A stretch of DNA of 64,000 bases. Origin: Lojkania enalia. Taxonomy: Eukaryota; Ascomycota; Dothideomycetes; Pleosporales. Made by a program: the position numbers and the translations under genes. A model generated the notes under the pieces. The model had not been told where the DNA came from and ran no database searches. It was given only the letters and a program-made list of their open reading frames with translations. Of this stretch, positions 13,270 through 26,200 are shown piece by piece. The DNA lies in assembly GCA_010094045.1 (NCBI GenBank), contig ML986630.1, positions 214,516-278,515 of the forward strand. The letters run 5' to 3'. The stretch's first letter is position 1. Each line of letters starts with the position of its first letter.

Positions 13270-15500
13270 ATATGTAAATCGTAGAAGTACCTAGTATCTA
13301 TAAAGCCGTAACCGCGCAAGAGTTAAATAGCTGTTTAGACTATCGCAAACGGAAAATATTAGACGGATCTTCTAATAGTAACTTGTGTAATATTCTATAC
13401 AGGAGATAGGCTTAGAGGAATAAAAGAAAAGAGATAGCCATTTACTACTAACAGTTTAATGGACCTTTTCAACAGTAAGAATTATGATAAACGTAGAAGT
13501 ACCTAAGAAAATCTTAGTAGTCTATCTCCTCTTCCTTCTTCATTTCCCCCAGGATATAATTTAATATCGGCAATAGCTCGTCCTAGCATATAGTAGACAG
13601 GGGAAAGTAGTATTCTCTATAATGTCCACACATATAATATAAAAGAAGTACATCGCTATTATACGATTCGTAAGAGCAGCACTCTAAGAGATAGTATTTC
13701 CGGTGTAGAAAACTTTCGCGGTTCTAGAATTTAAGTATTATCTAACAGGCGTAAGTTACTATAGGTCTAGTAGAGACGAGTGCTTATCCTTCGTATTTTA
13801 AACTGTCTATCCTACAGACTCAGACCAGCTATACTTTTAGTTGTATAGAATCTGAGTAGTATATAAGGCTATTACCCTAAGATCTAAACGAAGCAGTCTC
13901 CTTATTTATTACAGTATATATCTTACAGCTTACTTATATAATCTAGTTTCTCTATCCTTTAAAGCTTCTGTAATCCTTTCTCTACACTTATTAATAGCTT
14001 CTTATATAATGGGAATCCGTAGCTCTATTTTCTTATACTAATGTGTAAAGGCGGTGTAGTAACTTCTTTTACGCTCTCCTCTATCCGTATAATTAATAAA
14101 CAGATTAAAGTAAGAACCTAATAGGGTATAATTATAATCGCGAAAGCTAAAGCCTCTTATATAGATATATAGTCTACTTATAGCTATACTATACCAGTTA
14201 TACAGGATAGTACATATATTAATACGATACAGTAATAGATTTTAGTAACCTATATAGCATACTAATAGGTGAGTCGCTAATTACTTTATTATTTTACAAA
14301 TTCACCTAACGTCCCGTATAGTTTCCGGTTCTCCGCTTATTAGTTAATAGTTGTCTATTAAAGATTCTACTTACTATCTTATTATTAATCATTCCTTTTA
14401 CTCTTATATTAATTAAAGTATATCCGAACTCGTTTAAGTAAAGACTTATAAAGTAGTTAGCACGCAGCTCCGACAGCCGTAATCTAGATCTTACTTACTA
14501 TCTTTATATAAAGAAGAGAGTCTACTATCGCGGAGTACTACTACCTTTTACAATTTATGTTCGCTATTATAAAAAGGCAATCTAAAGGACTCTTCTACAT
14601 CTATTACCGCCTTAGCAAATTATATAGTACGGTCCGCCTCTCTAATCTTACAGATTTTACCGTCCTCGTACAATTTTTTCTGGGGCTCCTAAGGGCCTTT
14701 TATAGCTAAAGGTGGTAGAGTGATAAGAATAACGTCTATACCTCGCTTAATAAGATATTTAATAATAGAGGTTAAGTTATTAATAAATTCTTCTATATAA
14801 ATCCCCTCTTAATATTTATTGGAGATACGACAATCATTTAATCTAAGCTATAATACCTTAATCAGTATTAGCGAGGGTAAGTAAATTTAGCTTAAAATAT
14901 ACTATAATTTTCACTTCAACCGTAAGATTATTAGAAAACATATAAGGAAGGAGGTTAAAGAAATAGTAAGAATTGAAGCCGCTGCTGTTATTAGCAATAA
15001 GTAAGAGACTATAATATAATATAAAATACGTACGAGAATCCACGAGATACAACATCTAGTATACCTATAAGGTCTAAGTAAGATTAGTATCTAAATAGTA
15101 TGAAAATAAGGAGAAATTATATACCTCTCTATAAGAAGGGTATAAGGCCTTAAAAGATATGCTTAGAATATTCTATGTAGGAATCGCTACTAAGCGATAT
15201 CTATAGAAGTGCTATTCTTACAAATTAAATCTTATACTATAGGGTCGGATATTTAGCCTCTCTTTTTAAGATAAGCCTGATCTTCTCTTAATTATATATA
15301 GAGCCCTAAGCTTGCTAAAAGATAAACCGCCCTCTTAAGTCCTATAGATGGAAATTCCCGGATTTAACAGCACGCAGAGCCTGACCTTAAATACTCCTAT
15401 CTATTAATACTACTACTAGTATTACTATAAAGTTCTATAGTATAATTAGAATATTTATTAAGTAAGTAATTATATTAGCCCTATCTAATAAAGTACAGCG
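13270..15500 (-). pseudogene. Unrecognised coding-like remnant
   Basis: The minus strand is open for 65 codons at 14858-15055, and coding-like sequence with few stops continues to about 14,000. It includes charged stretches such as K-I-C-K-I-R-E-A-D-R-T near 14,640 and a Cys-containing patch near 14,480. I recognise no family. Sequence below about 13,950 holds nothing I can support. Confidence 0.3.
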
Positions 15501-15559
15501 AATGGGACTCGAATCGCGTCGTCTCCAATCCCTAAAAGCTAGAAGAACCCTTTCTTATC

Positions 15560-17110
15560 TCTGCGTCCCAGCTGTTCCAGCTCCTCAACAGCTCAAATAT
15601 AGCTTTAAGGCTAATTCACCTTTAGATAGTAAAAGTACAGTTGCCGTACTATATAATTGGTTTATTTAACTCGCTTAAGGAGACGTTTTTATACGACTAT
15701 TATTTCGAAAACCTTAATAAAAAGTATAGAATTAAAGCTATCTATAACGTTAAATTTCTCTATAAATTCGTCTAGAACGCCTTTAGATACCTAGACTTCG
15801 TATATATTAGCTTTACTATATTAGATGTTAACGCGAATAGAGTTTAAAATAGTATTTTAGTTAAATCTACAGTCTTTCAGTACTAAGGAAAACTAAGATT
15901 AATCTATAGATTCGTAAATACCTAGTAGTTTAAATTCCGTAGGTACTATTAGTATATTTATTACTTCAGCTGTAAAGACTCTATAAAGAAAATAATTTAT
16001 AATCTAGCAGTAATCCTCTAGAAAGGTACCAGCTATATAATATATGTAGACGCTAAAAACTTTAGGCTATATCTTAAGGGTATACTAATCTAGAAAGCTT
16101 TTACACTTTAGTTCCTTTATAAGCTTTTCCCTATATTTGTTAATTAAGTTCTATTTAGGGGATGTTGGATTGTAGAGATTCTCTACCTCAGCAGATTCTC
16201 CAAGTACAGTAAGGTTAATAGTATCTAGAGTAACAACTTCATATATAGTAGGGCTAATACGTTAACAGTATCGAAAGTTTTCTTAGTATTATATTTAAAG
16301 CGCCTTAAAGTCCTTATACCGTATAAGTAGGAGAATATACGAGTCTATCGAGATCTAAATAGAAACTTTAATATTAAGTATAGTAACGAAAGACTAAACT
16401 TACCTGGTCTATTATAAATTAATATTAGCATCTTATTATTCTAGTTAGGCAGGGCCTGGCTTCTATAAATATATCTGGGTCGGACGATAGAAGCAATTAT
16501 AATAAAGTAGCTTATCACGTTTTATAGGAATAGGAATTTTAATTCTCCCTTAAATTTTTATTTATATAAAACTTATTTAACTATTAAGAAGTAGAGCGCA
16601 TATTATAAATATAAATAGGTACGCCTGGAAAGGCAAGTAGTCTTTCGCCTGTAGCTAGTAGAAGAGAATAATATGGTTGTTAGATACTATATCGCCATTA
16701 ATACGGTATTAATATAATATCTTAGAAAAGAAGTCTATAAGGTAAAGAAGCGCAGAGTCTAAATTATCTATTAACTCTTATACCCCTAGCATATTTTAGA
16801 ACTCGCTCCATGTAAATAACACCATATATAGCTTTCCTTCCTTATTCTATCCTAAAGTAGTAACCTAGATGTTAGAAGAAAATACTTCAATTTTAAATAT
16901 CTTAAACAAACTACTTAGGTTAGCAACAAAGTAATAAAATGCAAATTTATTCTACCTTTTAGTTGCTTAGAGAGGGTGCTTTTTAGGCCTATGTGTAAGC
17001 TACAACAGCTTTAGCTTTCTATTCTAATTTTCTGTATATAAAATACTGACCAGATATATTTAGAAGTCCGGGAGTTATTTAGAACTGTGCTTGCCAGTTG
17101 AGTAACAAGT
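15560..17110 (+). pseudogene. Unrecognised coding-like remnant
   Basis: A + frame is readable for roughly 450 codons, interrupted by TAG/TAA stops in the Gln/Trp-loss pattern. It is rich in aromatic and basic residues (for example Y-I-I-Y-V-D-A-K-N near 16,040). The pattern says it once coded for protein, but no motif ties it to a known family. Frame breaks are likely. Confidence 0.3.
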
Positions 17111-17187
17111 AATTGTAGAGTTAATAAGAATCGTAGAGTAGCGCGATATTATAGTGTAATATAAGAGCTATATATAAGAGGCTTACT

Positions 17188-17274
17188 AACTATATACTAA
17201 CTACATGCCGACTATATGCTAATAATATAAGCTATACTAAGCTTTACCAACTATATACTAACTGCATGCCGACT
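17188..17274 (+). repeat. Two-copy direct repeat, about 61-bp period
   Basis: A 26-base unit containing ATATACTAACT and CATGCCGACT occurs at 17188-17213 and 17249-17274 with one A/G difference. Further partial echoes (AAGCTATACTAA, AAGCTATGCTAA) follow each copy. It lies in a stretch without a gene. Confidence 0.6.
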
Positions 17275-17796
17275 GCATGCAAGCTATGCTAAACCTTACC
17301 GATAATACTACGCCTAACCGACTATTTGCAAATAAAATTATGCGTTACTATAGATTACTAAGCTAGCTATTAGTTCTTACGAATAAGGTACAGGATATAA
17401 AGGAATAAAATAAGATTTTAAGATAAGACTGCTCTTATATACTATACTTCCGCATGTGTCTAAAATTTGCGACTGGTGAAATAAATCAGGTAGAAGGGGT
17501 AAATAGGATAAAGGTAACGTAAAAGCTTAACGTAACTTTAACCTTATAGACCGAGCTACTAAATATATACTATTTACTCTCTTCGAGCGCATACGTAATA
17601 ACATCTATAATAGCTTCACCTATAATATTTATAGAAGTTAAATCTTAAAATAACGTATATACAAAATTATAATAAAGAAACTAAGGGTTTAGATAGGTAT
17701 CAACGTAGATATACTATTACTATTACTATCAGCTTTCACACAATTCCAGTCTCTTACTAACATTAGACTACTCTAATAGAAGATTACGGAGACGCT

Positions 17797-19400
17797 ATGA
17801 GGGTTAAGTTATCTAACTTAACCGGAATAGATTATCATATTTCTATAGCGCGGGGTTTCCATACTACATTAATATTAGAATACTAGATAGTAATAACGCG
17901 AATAGATAAAGCACTTCGAACTTAGCAGCAATATTATACTATCGATGATAATGCCTATAGAGAACTTCTCTCTATATTAGACTCGCTAAAGATACTAGAG
18001 TCTTATATAAGCAATAGTAATAGCCTCTTAGAGAATTTGCAGTTCGTCTCAGGAAGCTAGAATAACCCCCCAAACCTCTAGATCGATGTATCTAGTTTAA
18101 GTACCTCTACTCTTTCTTAGATCGATTGTAATCTTTAATTTAAGGCTCTTATAGAACCGAATTCAACTAGTAACTAGCCTAACGATAATTTTACACCTGT
18201 TAATTATGATTTCAATTTCCTCGACGGAGACGGTTAACTCTTCTAGAGTATAGAACCGACTTAACTCTTTAATAAAGATATACTATACTTCTACTCAAGT
18301 AATATCTCGACCGACCTAATACCTGCGCCTCAACAGCTAGTATAAATAGCCCCCCCTTTTTCCAAATCTGATTAGTAGAAGGAGCCGGCTTATATTCGCT
18401 GCTGGAAGTAGAAAAAAGCAGTATGAGTTCTATAGCTTTTTAACTTTCTAATACTAACTACTTTAGTATAAACCAACGAATAATAGCATCTGCGAGCCCT
18501 ATACGAAAGCTGATATTCCGTTTTATGTTTGCATTCGTGTCCGGTATACTAATAAGCTAGTATTCGCCAAATGTATATAATCCTCCTTCCTCTCTTTACT
18601 CTTTAGCTAATCTGCAAAAGGGAAAAACTCGAACTACAAGTAAAAGCTGGCCTGGGAGAATCTTCAGTTTCTAGACTCCACGAACAACCGCGGTCTAATA
18701 CCCGTTTTCCTTTAATATAACTAGTAGGGATCTATCCTTCGCGCATATTACTGTAAATTTATACCTATATCTTCTAATTAGACCTGTCTCTACTATAAAA
18801 AAGATTAAAGGTGGGAGTATATATAGTTAACTCCCTTTACCCTAAAGGGATATAATAATTTAGATATATACGTTAAACAATATATATACTTCTATCTTTA
18901 GTAAGTAGGAAATAGTAGATCCTAGATTAATTAGATCTTCGCTAAAGCTAAGAAGCATTTTAATATAAATATTACTTTCTCCAGCTTCGTATAATACGCT
19001 AATACTTTCTTAGAATCCTTTAATATAGAACACGTTAAAGGTATAGGCTGTATACTATCTCCTTATAAAGGGCTGGTAGATTAGTAAGCGTAAGAGTTTT
19101 AGAATACCTATAGTTATAGACAATTGCTTATTACTCTATAAGCAGCTTTTAGCTCCTTAACCGGTATAAAATTAGGTAGACCGGGATCTTAAACGATATA
19201 TTGCCGACCGTAAGGTGTTAAATCTAAAAGACCTTTAAAACGCTATATATAGGACTGTATAGAAAAGTTAGATTATAATATTTACTACAGTTCTTATAAT
19301 ATTATTAATACGGGAGAAGGATATTTAGAGGCTGTTGTACTGGATATATTACCTAGAGCAAGTGAGTACATCTACCTCTTTAAAATTGGCTTCTACTGAT
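17797..19400 (+). pseudogene. Unrecognised coding-like remnant, regulator-like composition
   Basis: From an ATG near 17,797 a + frame runs with few non-RIP-type interruptions through Ser/Thr/Asn/Gln/Pro-rich sequence, then a segment with R-C-W-K and basic residues near 18,395. Low-complexity polar sequence before a basic Cys-containing patch is common in fungal transcription regulators, but I cannot place a DNA-binding domain. Beyond about 18,600 the frame becomes unclear. Confidence 0.25.
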
Positions 19401-19790
19401 AGTCTTTAGCGCTATTAGTAGCGACATCCTAAATCGATAGTAACTCTTATTCGTCGAAGCTTATATATAACTAACATCCTACTAGCTTATATTTATTTCT
19501 CTAGAAAGGTCCCTTAACAGTTCTACGAAATGGAAAGCGGCCTAAGGTTATATCAGCAGCTTTAATCGGCTAATACTCGGTATTAATAGATAGATGAAGA
19601 AAGTATAGATTTTTTACTATGTTCTTTAGCATTTAATTAATATAACAAGAAGTATATAAGACAAGTATTAACGTAAGATTTTGGTTGCTAAGAGGAAGAT
19701 ATCTTATAATTACTTTGTTGTCTGGAGAATCTTTTAAAGTATTAGGCGTAAAGAGCTATATACCTTATTAATTAAACCGCTATAGTTAAC

Positions 19791-21151
19791 CTATAGTTGT
19801 TAATAATATACTATTAAGTTAAAGTGCTTACTTATATTATAAACAGGACTATACTCCCGCAAGTATTACAAGACTGGAGCGTTGTTATTATTAAAGGTTA
19901 TAAGTCTCCGTACGATAGACTTAGGATTATTATCTATCCTATCTAATAACTTTAACCGATGTTCTAAGCGTTAATATAGTTTTATTTCGGAGCAGTCGAA
20001 GGAGAGTATAGAATAGCAATTACAGATCTAAAATAAAGACTTAATTAAGGTTAAACTAAAGAAAGAGTGATAGCTACCTTAAGCTTAAAGTCGGCCGCTT
20101 GCTAAATACTCCTTAGGAAGTTATCTAATAGAAATCTATACTTTCCAGCAGCTTGCGCTTTATTTATTTCCTAATTTAAGAGCTAAGTAGTAAGCTAGGC
20201 TGGGACTAGAACTGATTTCTGTATACTCTCTAAAATAAATCCTCGAAAGGTAGAATTTAGGCTTTTATCTTCCTCCTGTAATATATCGCCAACTAAAATA
20301 TAATAGAAATCGAATTCTTTAGCTAGTAAGGCGCACTACATCCCCTTTCCAACGCCGGGACCTCCTAGAGAGATATTAGCTATATTAAAAATAAAGGATT
20401 AACAGGCTATACTAGAGACGAAGACTACAACAATATTAGACTGCCTTCTTTATTTCAGTTCGTTATATTTCTGCAAATAGGTGTCTAACAGAGGCTTAAG
20501 TTCTAGTAGAATAATTTTCTCCTTTAAGAGCATGAAATCACTTATATCTTTACCTATCCGTTCCTCATAAATCACAGCTTATTATATACACTCCAGCTTG
20601 TCTATCTACTTTACTAGAAGGGCGGCTCTGGTTTTCCCTTCCTCGTATTTATCCTAAAGCTCTAATATTCGATCGGCGAATTTTAGATTTATAGGGTGGA
20701 TGGTATATATAAGGAATTTAATAGCTATTACTTCGTGAGTATACTTTTCCTCTATTCTATATTAGATAAGTATATTAAATAGAGAAGAATAACCTACCTA
20801 AGCTTATCCCGTCCGAAAGAGTAATATCCCTAATTACGGCCTCTTCTATATCGTGAATTAGTACTATCTTAGAGGCTCTCGCGCCCGTTTCATCGTTAAA
20901 CTATAAATATTAGCAAGAGAAAAGGATATAGAATATTATTATTAAACTCTAGGCGCCGCTTAATATACGATTACTATACGATAACTGTAGTCTACAACGC
21001 TCTCAGGGTTAGAAATACTATAAATAACCCAGCCGTAGTAACAGGTAGTTTTTAAGAGCTCGATTCTCTCGAGGAATAAGAAGTAGGAATCTGCTATTAT
21101 ACGAGTTAGAATTGGATGACGAGAAGCAGTTTAAGAGTTAGGAGCGGACAT
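19791..21151 (-). pseudogene. HD phosphohydrolase-nucleoside monophosphate kinase fusion, RIP-decayed
   Basis: Read on the minus strand from an ATG at 21149-21151. The N-terminal third matches HDDC2/YfbR-type HD phosphohydrolases (5'-deoxynucleotidases): F-L-x-L-E-R-I-x-x-L-K-T-T, Y-G-W-V, N-P-E-S-V near 20,990, and the metal-binding H-D at 20850-20855 within L-I-H-D-I-E-E-A. A linker of charged helices follows. Then comes a P-loop, G-G-P-G-V-G-K-G, at 20344-20367, and adenylate/UMP-CMP kinase landmarks: V-G-D-I-L, R-F-L-L-D (lid side) and a C-terminal block D-N-N-P-K-S-I-V-R-R-L near 19,910. Just before the P-loop the frame carries about 55 bases with a stop and an AG end that look like an intron. 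The intact protein would pair nucleotide dephosphorylation with phosphoryl transfer. Stops follow the C-to-T pattern. Confidence 0.7.
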
Positions 21152-21269
21152 AGTAGCATAGAGATCAAATATAAGGGGAAGGAATAGTCTTTATAGTAAA
21201 ATACCAAGCCCCGCAGATCACCTAAAATATCGTAAACTAATCTAACTTCGTATATCTTTTATATAATTA

Positions 21270-21960
21270 TCTTATCTTAGATTTATTAACTTCTAACTTA
21301 ATCTTCTACTTAGGTTCTAGCTTAATCTTCTCTTCTACTCAGATTCTGGCTTAATCTTCTTCTTAGTTAGAAGCATTTTATTAGACGCCCGTTTCTTTAG
21401 TATAATAGGGAGTAAAATATAAAGGCTGCCTTTACTTAATTATATTCGCTCTATAGCCGGAGCTTCAGTATTAAGGGAGATGAAAATCATCTCTAGGAAG
21501 GACATCGTAGTATTAACCTTATAGTCTTCTACAGGGTTTTCGCTGAATAGCTATAAAAGGTTAAGTAGCTCGCAGAGTGCTTTAAGATTTTCCTCTATAG
21601 TATTCTAGATAGACTCTTCAATTTTGGGGTTGAGTAGCGTAATTGCTAGACTGATACCGATAAACTGTAGAGTTATCTTCTAGTTGAAGCCATTCAGCTT
21701 CGCTCTCTTAGGCCCTAAGAGTAGAAAAGTTGGCTGATCTAAGATGCGTTTAATCTCCTTTAAAACGTACTGTAGATGATTTAGAAGTCCTACTAATATA
21801 GTTTTCGCAGGGCTTAATCGTACAACTATTTCTAGGAAAGGCTCGTTCTCTTATATAACTACCATCTTATACGTTGGCGAGTGTTCCTATATTCTGATCC
21901 GCGGGCTCCACTCTTCTTCCATTCTTTCTATAATGTATTATAGAGGTCTAGTGTTACTAA
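21270..21960 (-). pseudogene. Unrecognised helical protein remnant
   Basis: The minus strand is readable for about 220 codons with few stops: helical, Leu/Ile-rich sequence (for example L-L-G-P-K-R-A-K-L-N-G-F near 21,700) ending in a Lys-rich tail (K-K-K-I-K) near 21,350. The repeated TTCT/CTTAATCTTCT pattern at 21,285-21,365 encodes this tail. The family is unknown. It starts upstream of the HD-kinase remnant on the same strand. Confidence 0.3.
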
Positions 21961-22508
21961 TCGTAGAATAGACGTCAGATCGCAAAATGAGGATGCCTAG
22001 GAGGAGTATATTCTGGTAAAAGGTAAAGTAATAAGATACCTAATAGTATTAACCGATTGTTTTAAAGTATTCAACTTTAATTCTTACTATAGTAAACTGA
22101 TTGACTTAAAACTTGGTCGAGGAATTGCAGCAGCTATTAATCGTTTAAATACCCTCGAGTCTTATCTTAAGTGCTATACCTAAATAATAGAGCTAGAGGT
22201 CTAGCATATAGGAGGAACAATCCGACTCGCATTCACCCATATAAAAGCCTATTAGTTAGTAGTAGCCTAGCCCTTACGCTTGGGAAGTTTTTAGCTTTGC
22301 CGACTGTATAGTCGGTAAGATACGAGTTTAAGTAGATCCCTCCGCTTCTTAGTAAAGGCTAGTCTAAGAATAGACTAGCTAAACTGACTGCAGTCTAAAA
22401 GAAAATGTTCCTCTCTTATTATACTAATAATTAAGGAAGACAAATTTAAGCCCTTTTAGTAGGCACTTATAATTTATTCTAAAATGGAAATTGCTTAAGT
22501 AAGGTCTA

Positions 22509-22718
22509 TTAGCTATACTGCTCGTTGTCCTTAGGTTTATAGCCAGCCTCTTCTACCTTTTTTATTAACATTAGATCCGATCTTTTAACAGTCTTATTCC
22601 CATTTTCACCCTTAATAATATATTTGTACCTATAATCGCTCAGGTCTAGCTTCCACTCTACTATAACTATAAATAGGTCTTGTTCCTTTAGATAAACTAG
22701 CTTTCCTTTATCGTACAC
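22509..22718 (-). pseudogene. Short unbroken remnant, possibly SH3/agenet-like
   Basis: An unbroken 69-codon stretch on the minus strand in otherwise stop-rich DNA. It reads Y-D-K-G-K-L-V-Y-L, then a Trp-containing strand, then K-G-E-N-G-N-K-T-V-K-R-S-D-L, a beta-rich pattern like small SH3/agenet-type folds. No ATG opens it: it begins at a GTG with a TAG just upstream (likely a former CAG), so it is probably the tail of a longer gene rather than a small intact one. It ends at a normal TAA. Function unknown. Confidence 0.3.
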
Positions 22719-22739
22719 TGGTTCCTATAGGAGTAAGCT

Positions 22740-24100
22740 AAGCTTCCTAATACAGGTATAATCCACCTACCGGGAGTTGAGTGCGGTACCCCTCCTAAGT
22801 ACCAGCCTATATAATTTCTAGTAGTTGAAATTTGCAAATTAACGGTTTAAGGGGAGCTAAGACTGTATACTAGTATTTTAAAGTTATAAGCTCGAGAATT
22901 ACTATCTTATCAGGCGCCGGGAGCTATTAAATTACCAAAATCGCCTAATATAATCTATCCTAAATATATAAGCGCGTAGGTGCTGCAGCCTATATAATAG
23001 TAATTAAGGGTAGGAGTACTAGTAATAGGCTACATTTCTTTTGTCTCGAGATTAATAGGATACAAAGCTCACCGAAATATTATTTAAGACCTAATCTATA
23101 TAAGTATCTATCTTTGGATACAGATATATTATATTCTTCATTTTTTAAAGGCTTAATTCGCTAATAGCTAGTTACTACCCCTATTCTCGGCAAGTACCAG
23201 CTCTACACCGTAAGGATACGTTAGTAGGAGGGCGTTATAGTAAAAGACTTACTATTTAACCTGGTAAAGGTTCGGACATTCTTGTCGCAACGTTAGTAAG
23301 CTTAATCTAAATTACTATAGAAACTAATTCTCGCTGTACGGTTTGCATAAGTAACTATAAAAAGAATAAGAATATATAGTAAGTAGTACTATGCAGATAT
23401 ATCTTCTACTTTAATTGTGTTAATGGAGTTAGTTTTGTTTAAATTTAAAATTGGAACAAGCTAATATAAAAATAGTAATACAACGAGTTAAAAGAGTTAT
23501 ACCCTCTCTATCGCGGAAACATTCTTATTAGGCTACCTTTAACAGCAAATACTTAGAACTCTGCTTATCTCGCTCTTTCTAAGTTACTAGATAGACTGAA
23601 CCTATATCTTATTAGCGGGCGAACCGCTTTACACCCCTTATATAGTTCTATTAATCAGCTAATAATAATATATTTTGGCGTTCACGCTTAAGAATAGTTT
23701 ACGCTAGCGTTCTAGTTTTCTCTACCTACTTTAGATGCAACAACTTCTATAATAGACCTTCGACAACTAAGTATATTATTAGCTATAGAACTTAACCTAA
23801 TTAGGTACTATAAGAAGTAACTCTACAATTTTACTGTCTATACCTAGCTCGGCCGCCCTTTAAAATGATCCTTTTTCTCTAATAACGATATACTAAGAGC
23901 CGAAACAGATCCCGCCCGCTATAAAACCTTAAACTATTCTTAGAATCTATTATTATCGTGAAGCGCCCACGAGTTTACTCTCGTAAATCTCTTCCTTTCT
24001 TCTTTAATCCTTTCCACCCCTATATCTATACTCGTAATAGCATTATAGGGTAATTACTTATTCACTAGTAAAAGGGATATAACTTTAGCCAGCCTTTATA
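22740..24100. other. Stop-rich DNA, nothing assigned
   Basis: AT-rich sequence with stops in all frames. I found no family signature. The last few hundred bases lie just 3' of the AAA ATPase remnant. Confidence 0.4.
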
Positions 24101-24109
24101 AAATCCCTA

Positions 24110-26200
24110 ACTATAAACGCTAGTAATATACTCTACCCTATTAAACTTATAGATAAACTTCTTACTTACTTTTATAGCTTTAGAAAGGTGCGTAAACTTT
24201 ATCCTAGACTTCTCCTTTATAGCTAGGGTATAAGCTGTAGAAATAATATTCTTAATTTAAGCCGTTCGTAGTTAGTAAATTAATACTCCCGACATGAAAT
24301 TAAGGTACCCTATCTACCGCCCGTTAAGCTTACTACTAACCAATCGTTCAAATTCCTTATTACGGATATTGGGAGCTCTATAAGCGGTGCCCGACCAAGA
24401 AAGAAAATAGCCCCAGATCTACTTCCTTGCGTCGCTGCTTAACTTGTCGTATCTTAGTATAAGATAGATTCGGCTAAGAATCGCTTTATCGAACTCGGTT
24501 ACCCGGTTTATTATTAAGAATATAATTCCATCCAGATATTCCAGTTTGCGGAGAAATATAGTAACGAGGCTGTTACGTACTAGGTTGTAAGATAAACGTT
24601 ACTCGAGATAGACATCTACTTCATCTAGAAGAAGAATTGCATTCTAATAACTAGCAATCTGGAAGATGTTTAAGAGCTGCTCTTCTAGCTCCCCTACTTT
24701 ATTACCTAATTTACTAGCAGAGATCTTAAGAGTTAGAAAATCTTGTAGTAAAAAGGATAAGGTTTACCTACCAAATAGAGAGGTTTTCTAAGATACTCAG
24801 CAACAGCTTCAGCCGTAAGCGTCTTTCCTAAGCCTAGGGGGCTGCTAATATATGTGAGTAAACGCAGATAGGCGTATTCTAGGAATTATACTATAAGAGT
24901 ATAATAAGACTATAACCTTTTCTAGTAACAAAGTTGTTAAATTTAAACTCGTTCGCTTAATAAGTCCGGGCCTCTATAAGAGCTATAATAGCCTCTTTCT
25001 GTTCTTTAGGAATCGTTAGACAATTAGAAGGCACAGAGGACTATTAGATATCTATAATACCTCGGACGGGAAATTCCGCTATATATCTACAAATTAGTTT
25101 AACGACAACTAGTAGAAAGGGCATGTCTTACCCTACAACTTGTTAGTAAAGCTGAAGCTAGGTACCGTAGGACAATAGATAAGCAAATTATCCACCGTTA
25201 AGTTAGCCGGTTCTAAGCTAGTACTTCTAACCTGTTTAGGCTGCGGCTAAGAGTAATAGAGTAAGCTAAATAATAAGATTGGATTTATATTATCTTCTCC
25301 GCTAGCCTTTAGTTTAGAATAATTTGGATTTATCTTCTAAAAGAAGGTAGTATCGATTATAATCCGACTGTTAATAGGAACTCCTACTAGCTTTCCTTTA
25401 TATATAAAGAATGCCTGACCCTTATAGTAATAATAGTATATTCTTATTAAGCGAACAAACTTTCTTCCGCATTTAAATAAGTCGGCTTTTACTTTAGTAG
25501 CATTTAGATAGTACTGGATAGAGAAGGCTGAAAGACTATTAATCTACCTTACTCCCCAAAACTTTAGGACCTTAAGCTCTATTAACATCTTACTAAAATC
25601 TGTACTATCGAAATCTAGATAGCGGCACTCAATCTTCCAGTACTTAAAGCCGGACTTCGTTTTTATTTCCTCGCTAGACTTGTATTTAACGTACTATAGG
25701 CTGTATATACTAGAATATTTTATATATACTATAGTATTTGGTCTAAAAAGAGCCTAGAGAAGGTTATACATAATCTAGTAGCTCTGTAAAAGGGATTCTA
25801 GGTGCTGGGTCGTAGCCTTATATACTATCTTTATATAATCGATTAGTAATCCTAGGTATTCTTTACGCGCGTAGTCAACAGGGCTAACATTATTCTAGTA
25901 GTAGAATAGTTTAAGTTTAGAAAGGAAGTTATACAACAAATTCTATTTAATCTAACGTCTGTTTAGCAATTGAATTTACAGTAAAGGAGATAGCTTATAG
26001 AGAGCTTATCTTCCTTTAAACTGATTATACTAATATCCTCTAATAAGGTTCTTAAAACGTCTCGCAACTGCTCTAATTTAATATTAATATAATACGTCGC
26101 CTCTTTTATATCCCGATCTAGAGTATACGGGTTAGTAGAGGCTATCTGTACAGCTATTATACTAGCCTGTCCGTCGGCGAATAATAAAGATATATTCGTC
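24110..26200 (-). pseudogene. AAA+ ATPase with fungal N-terminal DUF7025-like region, RIP-decayed
   Basis: Read on the minus strand. The N-terminal part (about 25,000-25,900) has the block C-R-Y-L-D-F-D followed by G-V-R and later I-N-S-R-I-I-I-D-T, typical of the region preceding the ATPase in a large fungal family. Walker A is G-L-G-K-T-L-T-A-E-A at about 24,805-24,845, and Walker B L-L-L-D-E-V-D at about 24,611-24,640. Sensor-like I-I-N-R-V (family: TTNRV) and S-R-I-Y follow. The C-terminal lid reads N-G-R then a helix with R-T-A near 24,260. An intact copy would be an ATP-driven remodelling protein of unknown substrate. Stops are dominated by lost Gln/Trp codons, and frame changes between blocks suggest introns or indels. 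Confidence 0.75.
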
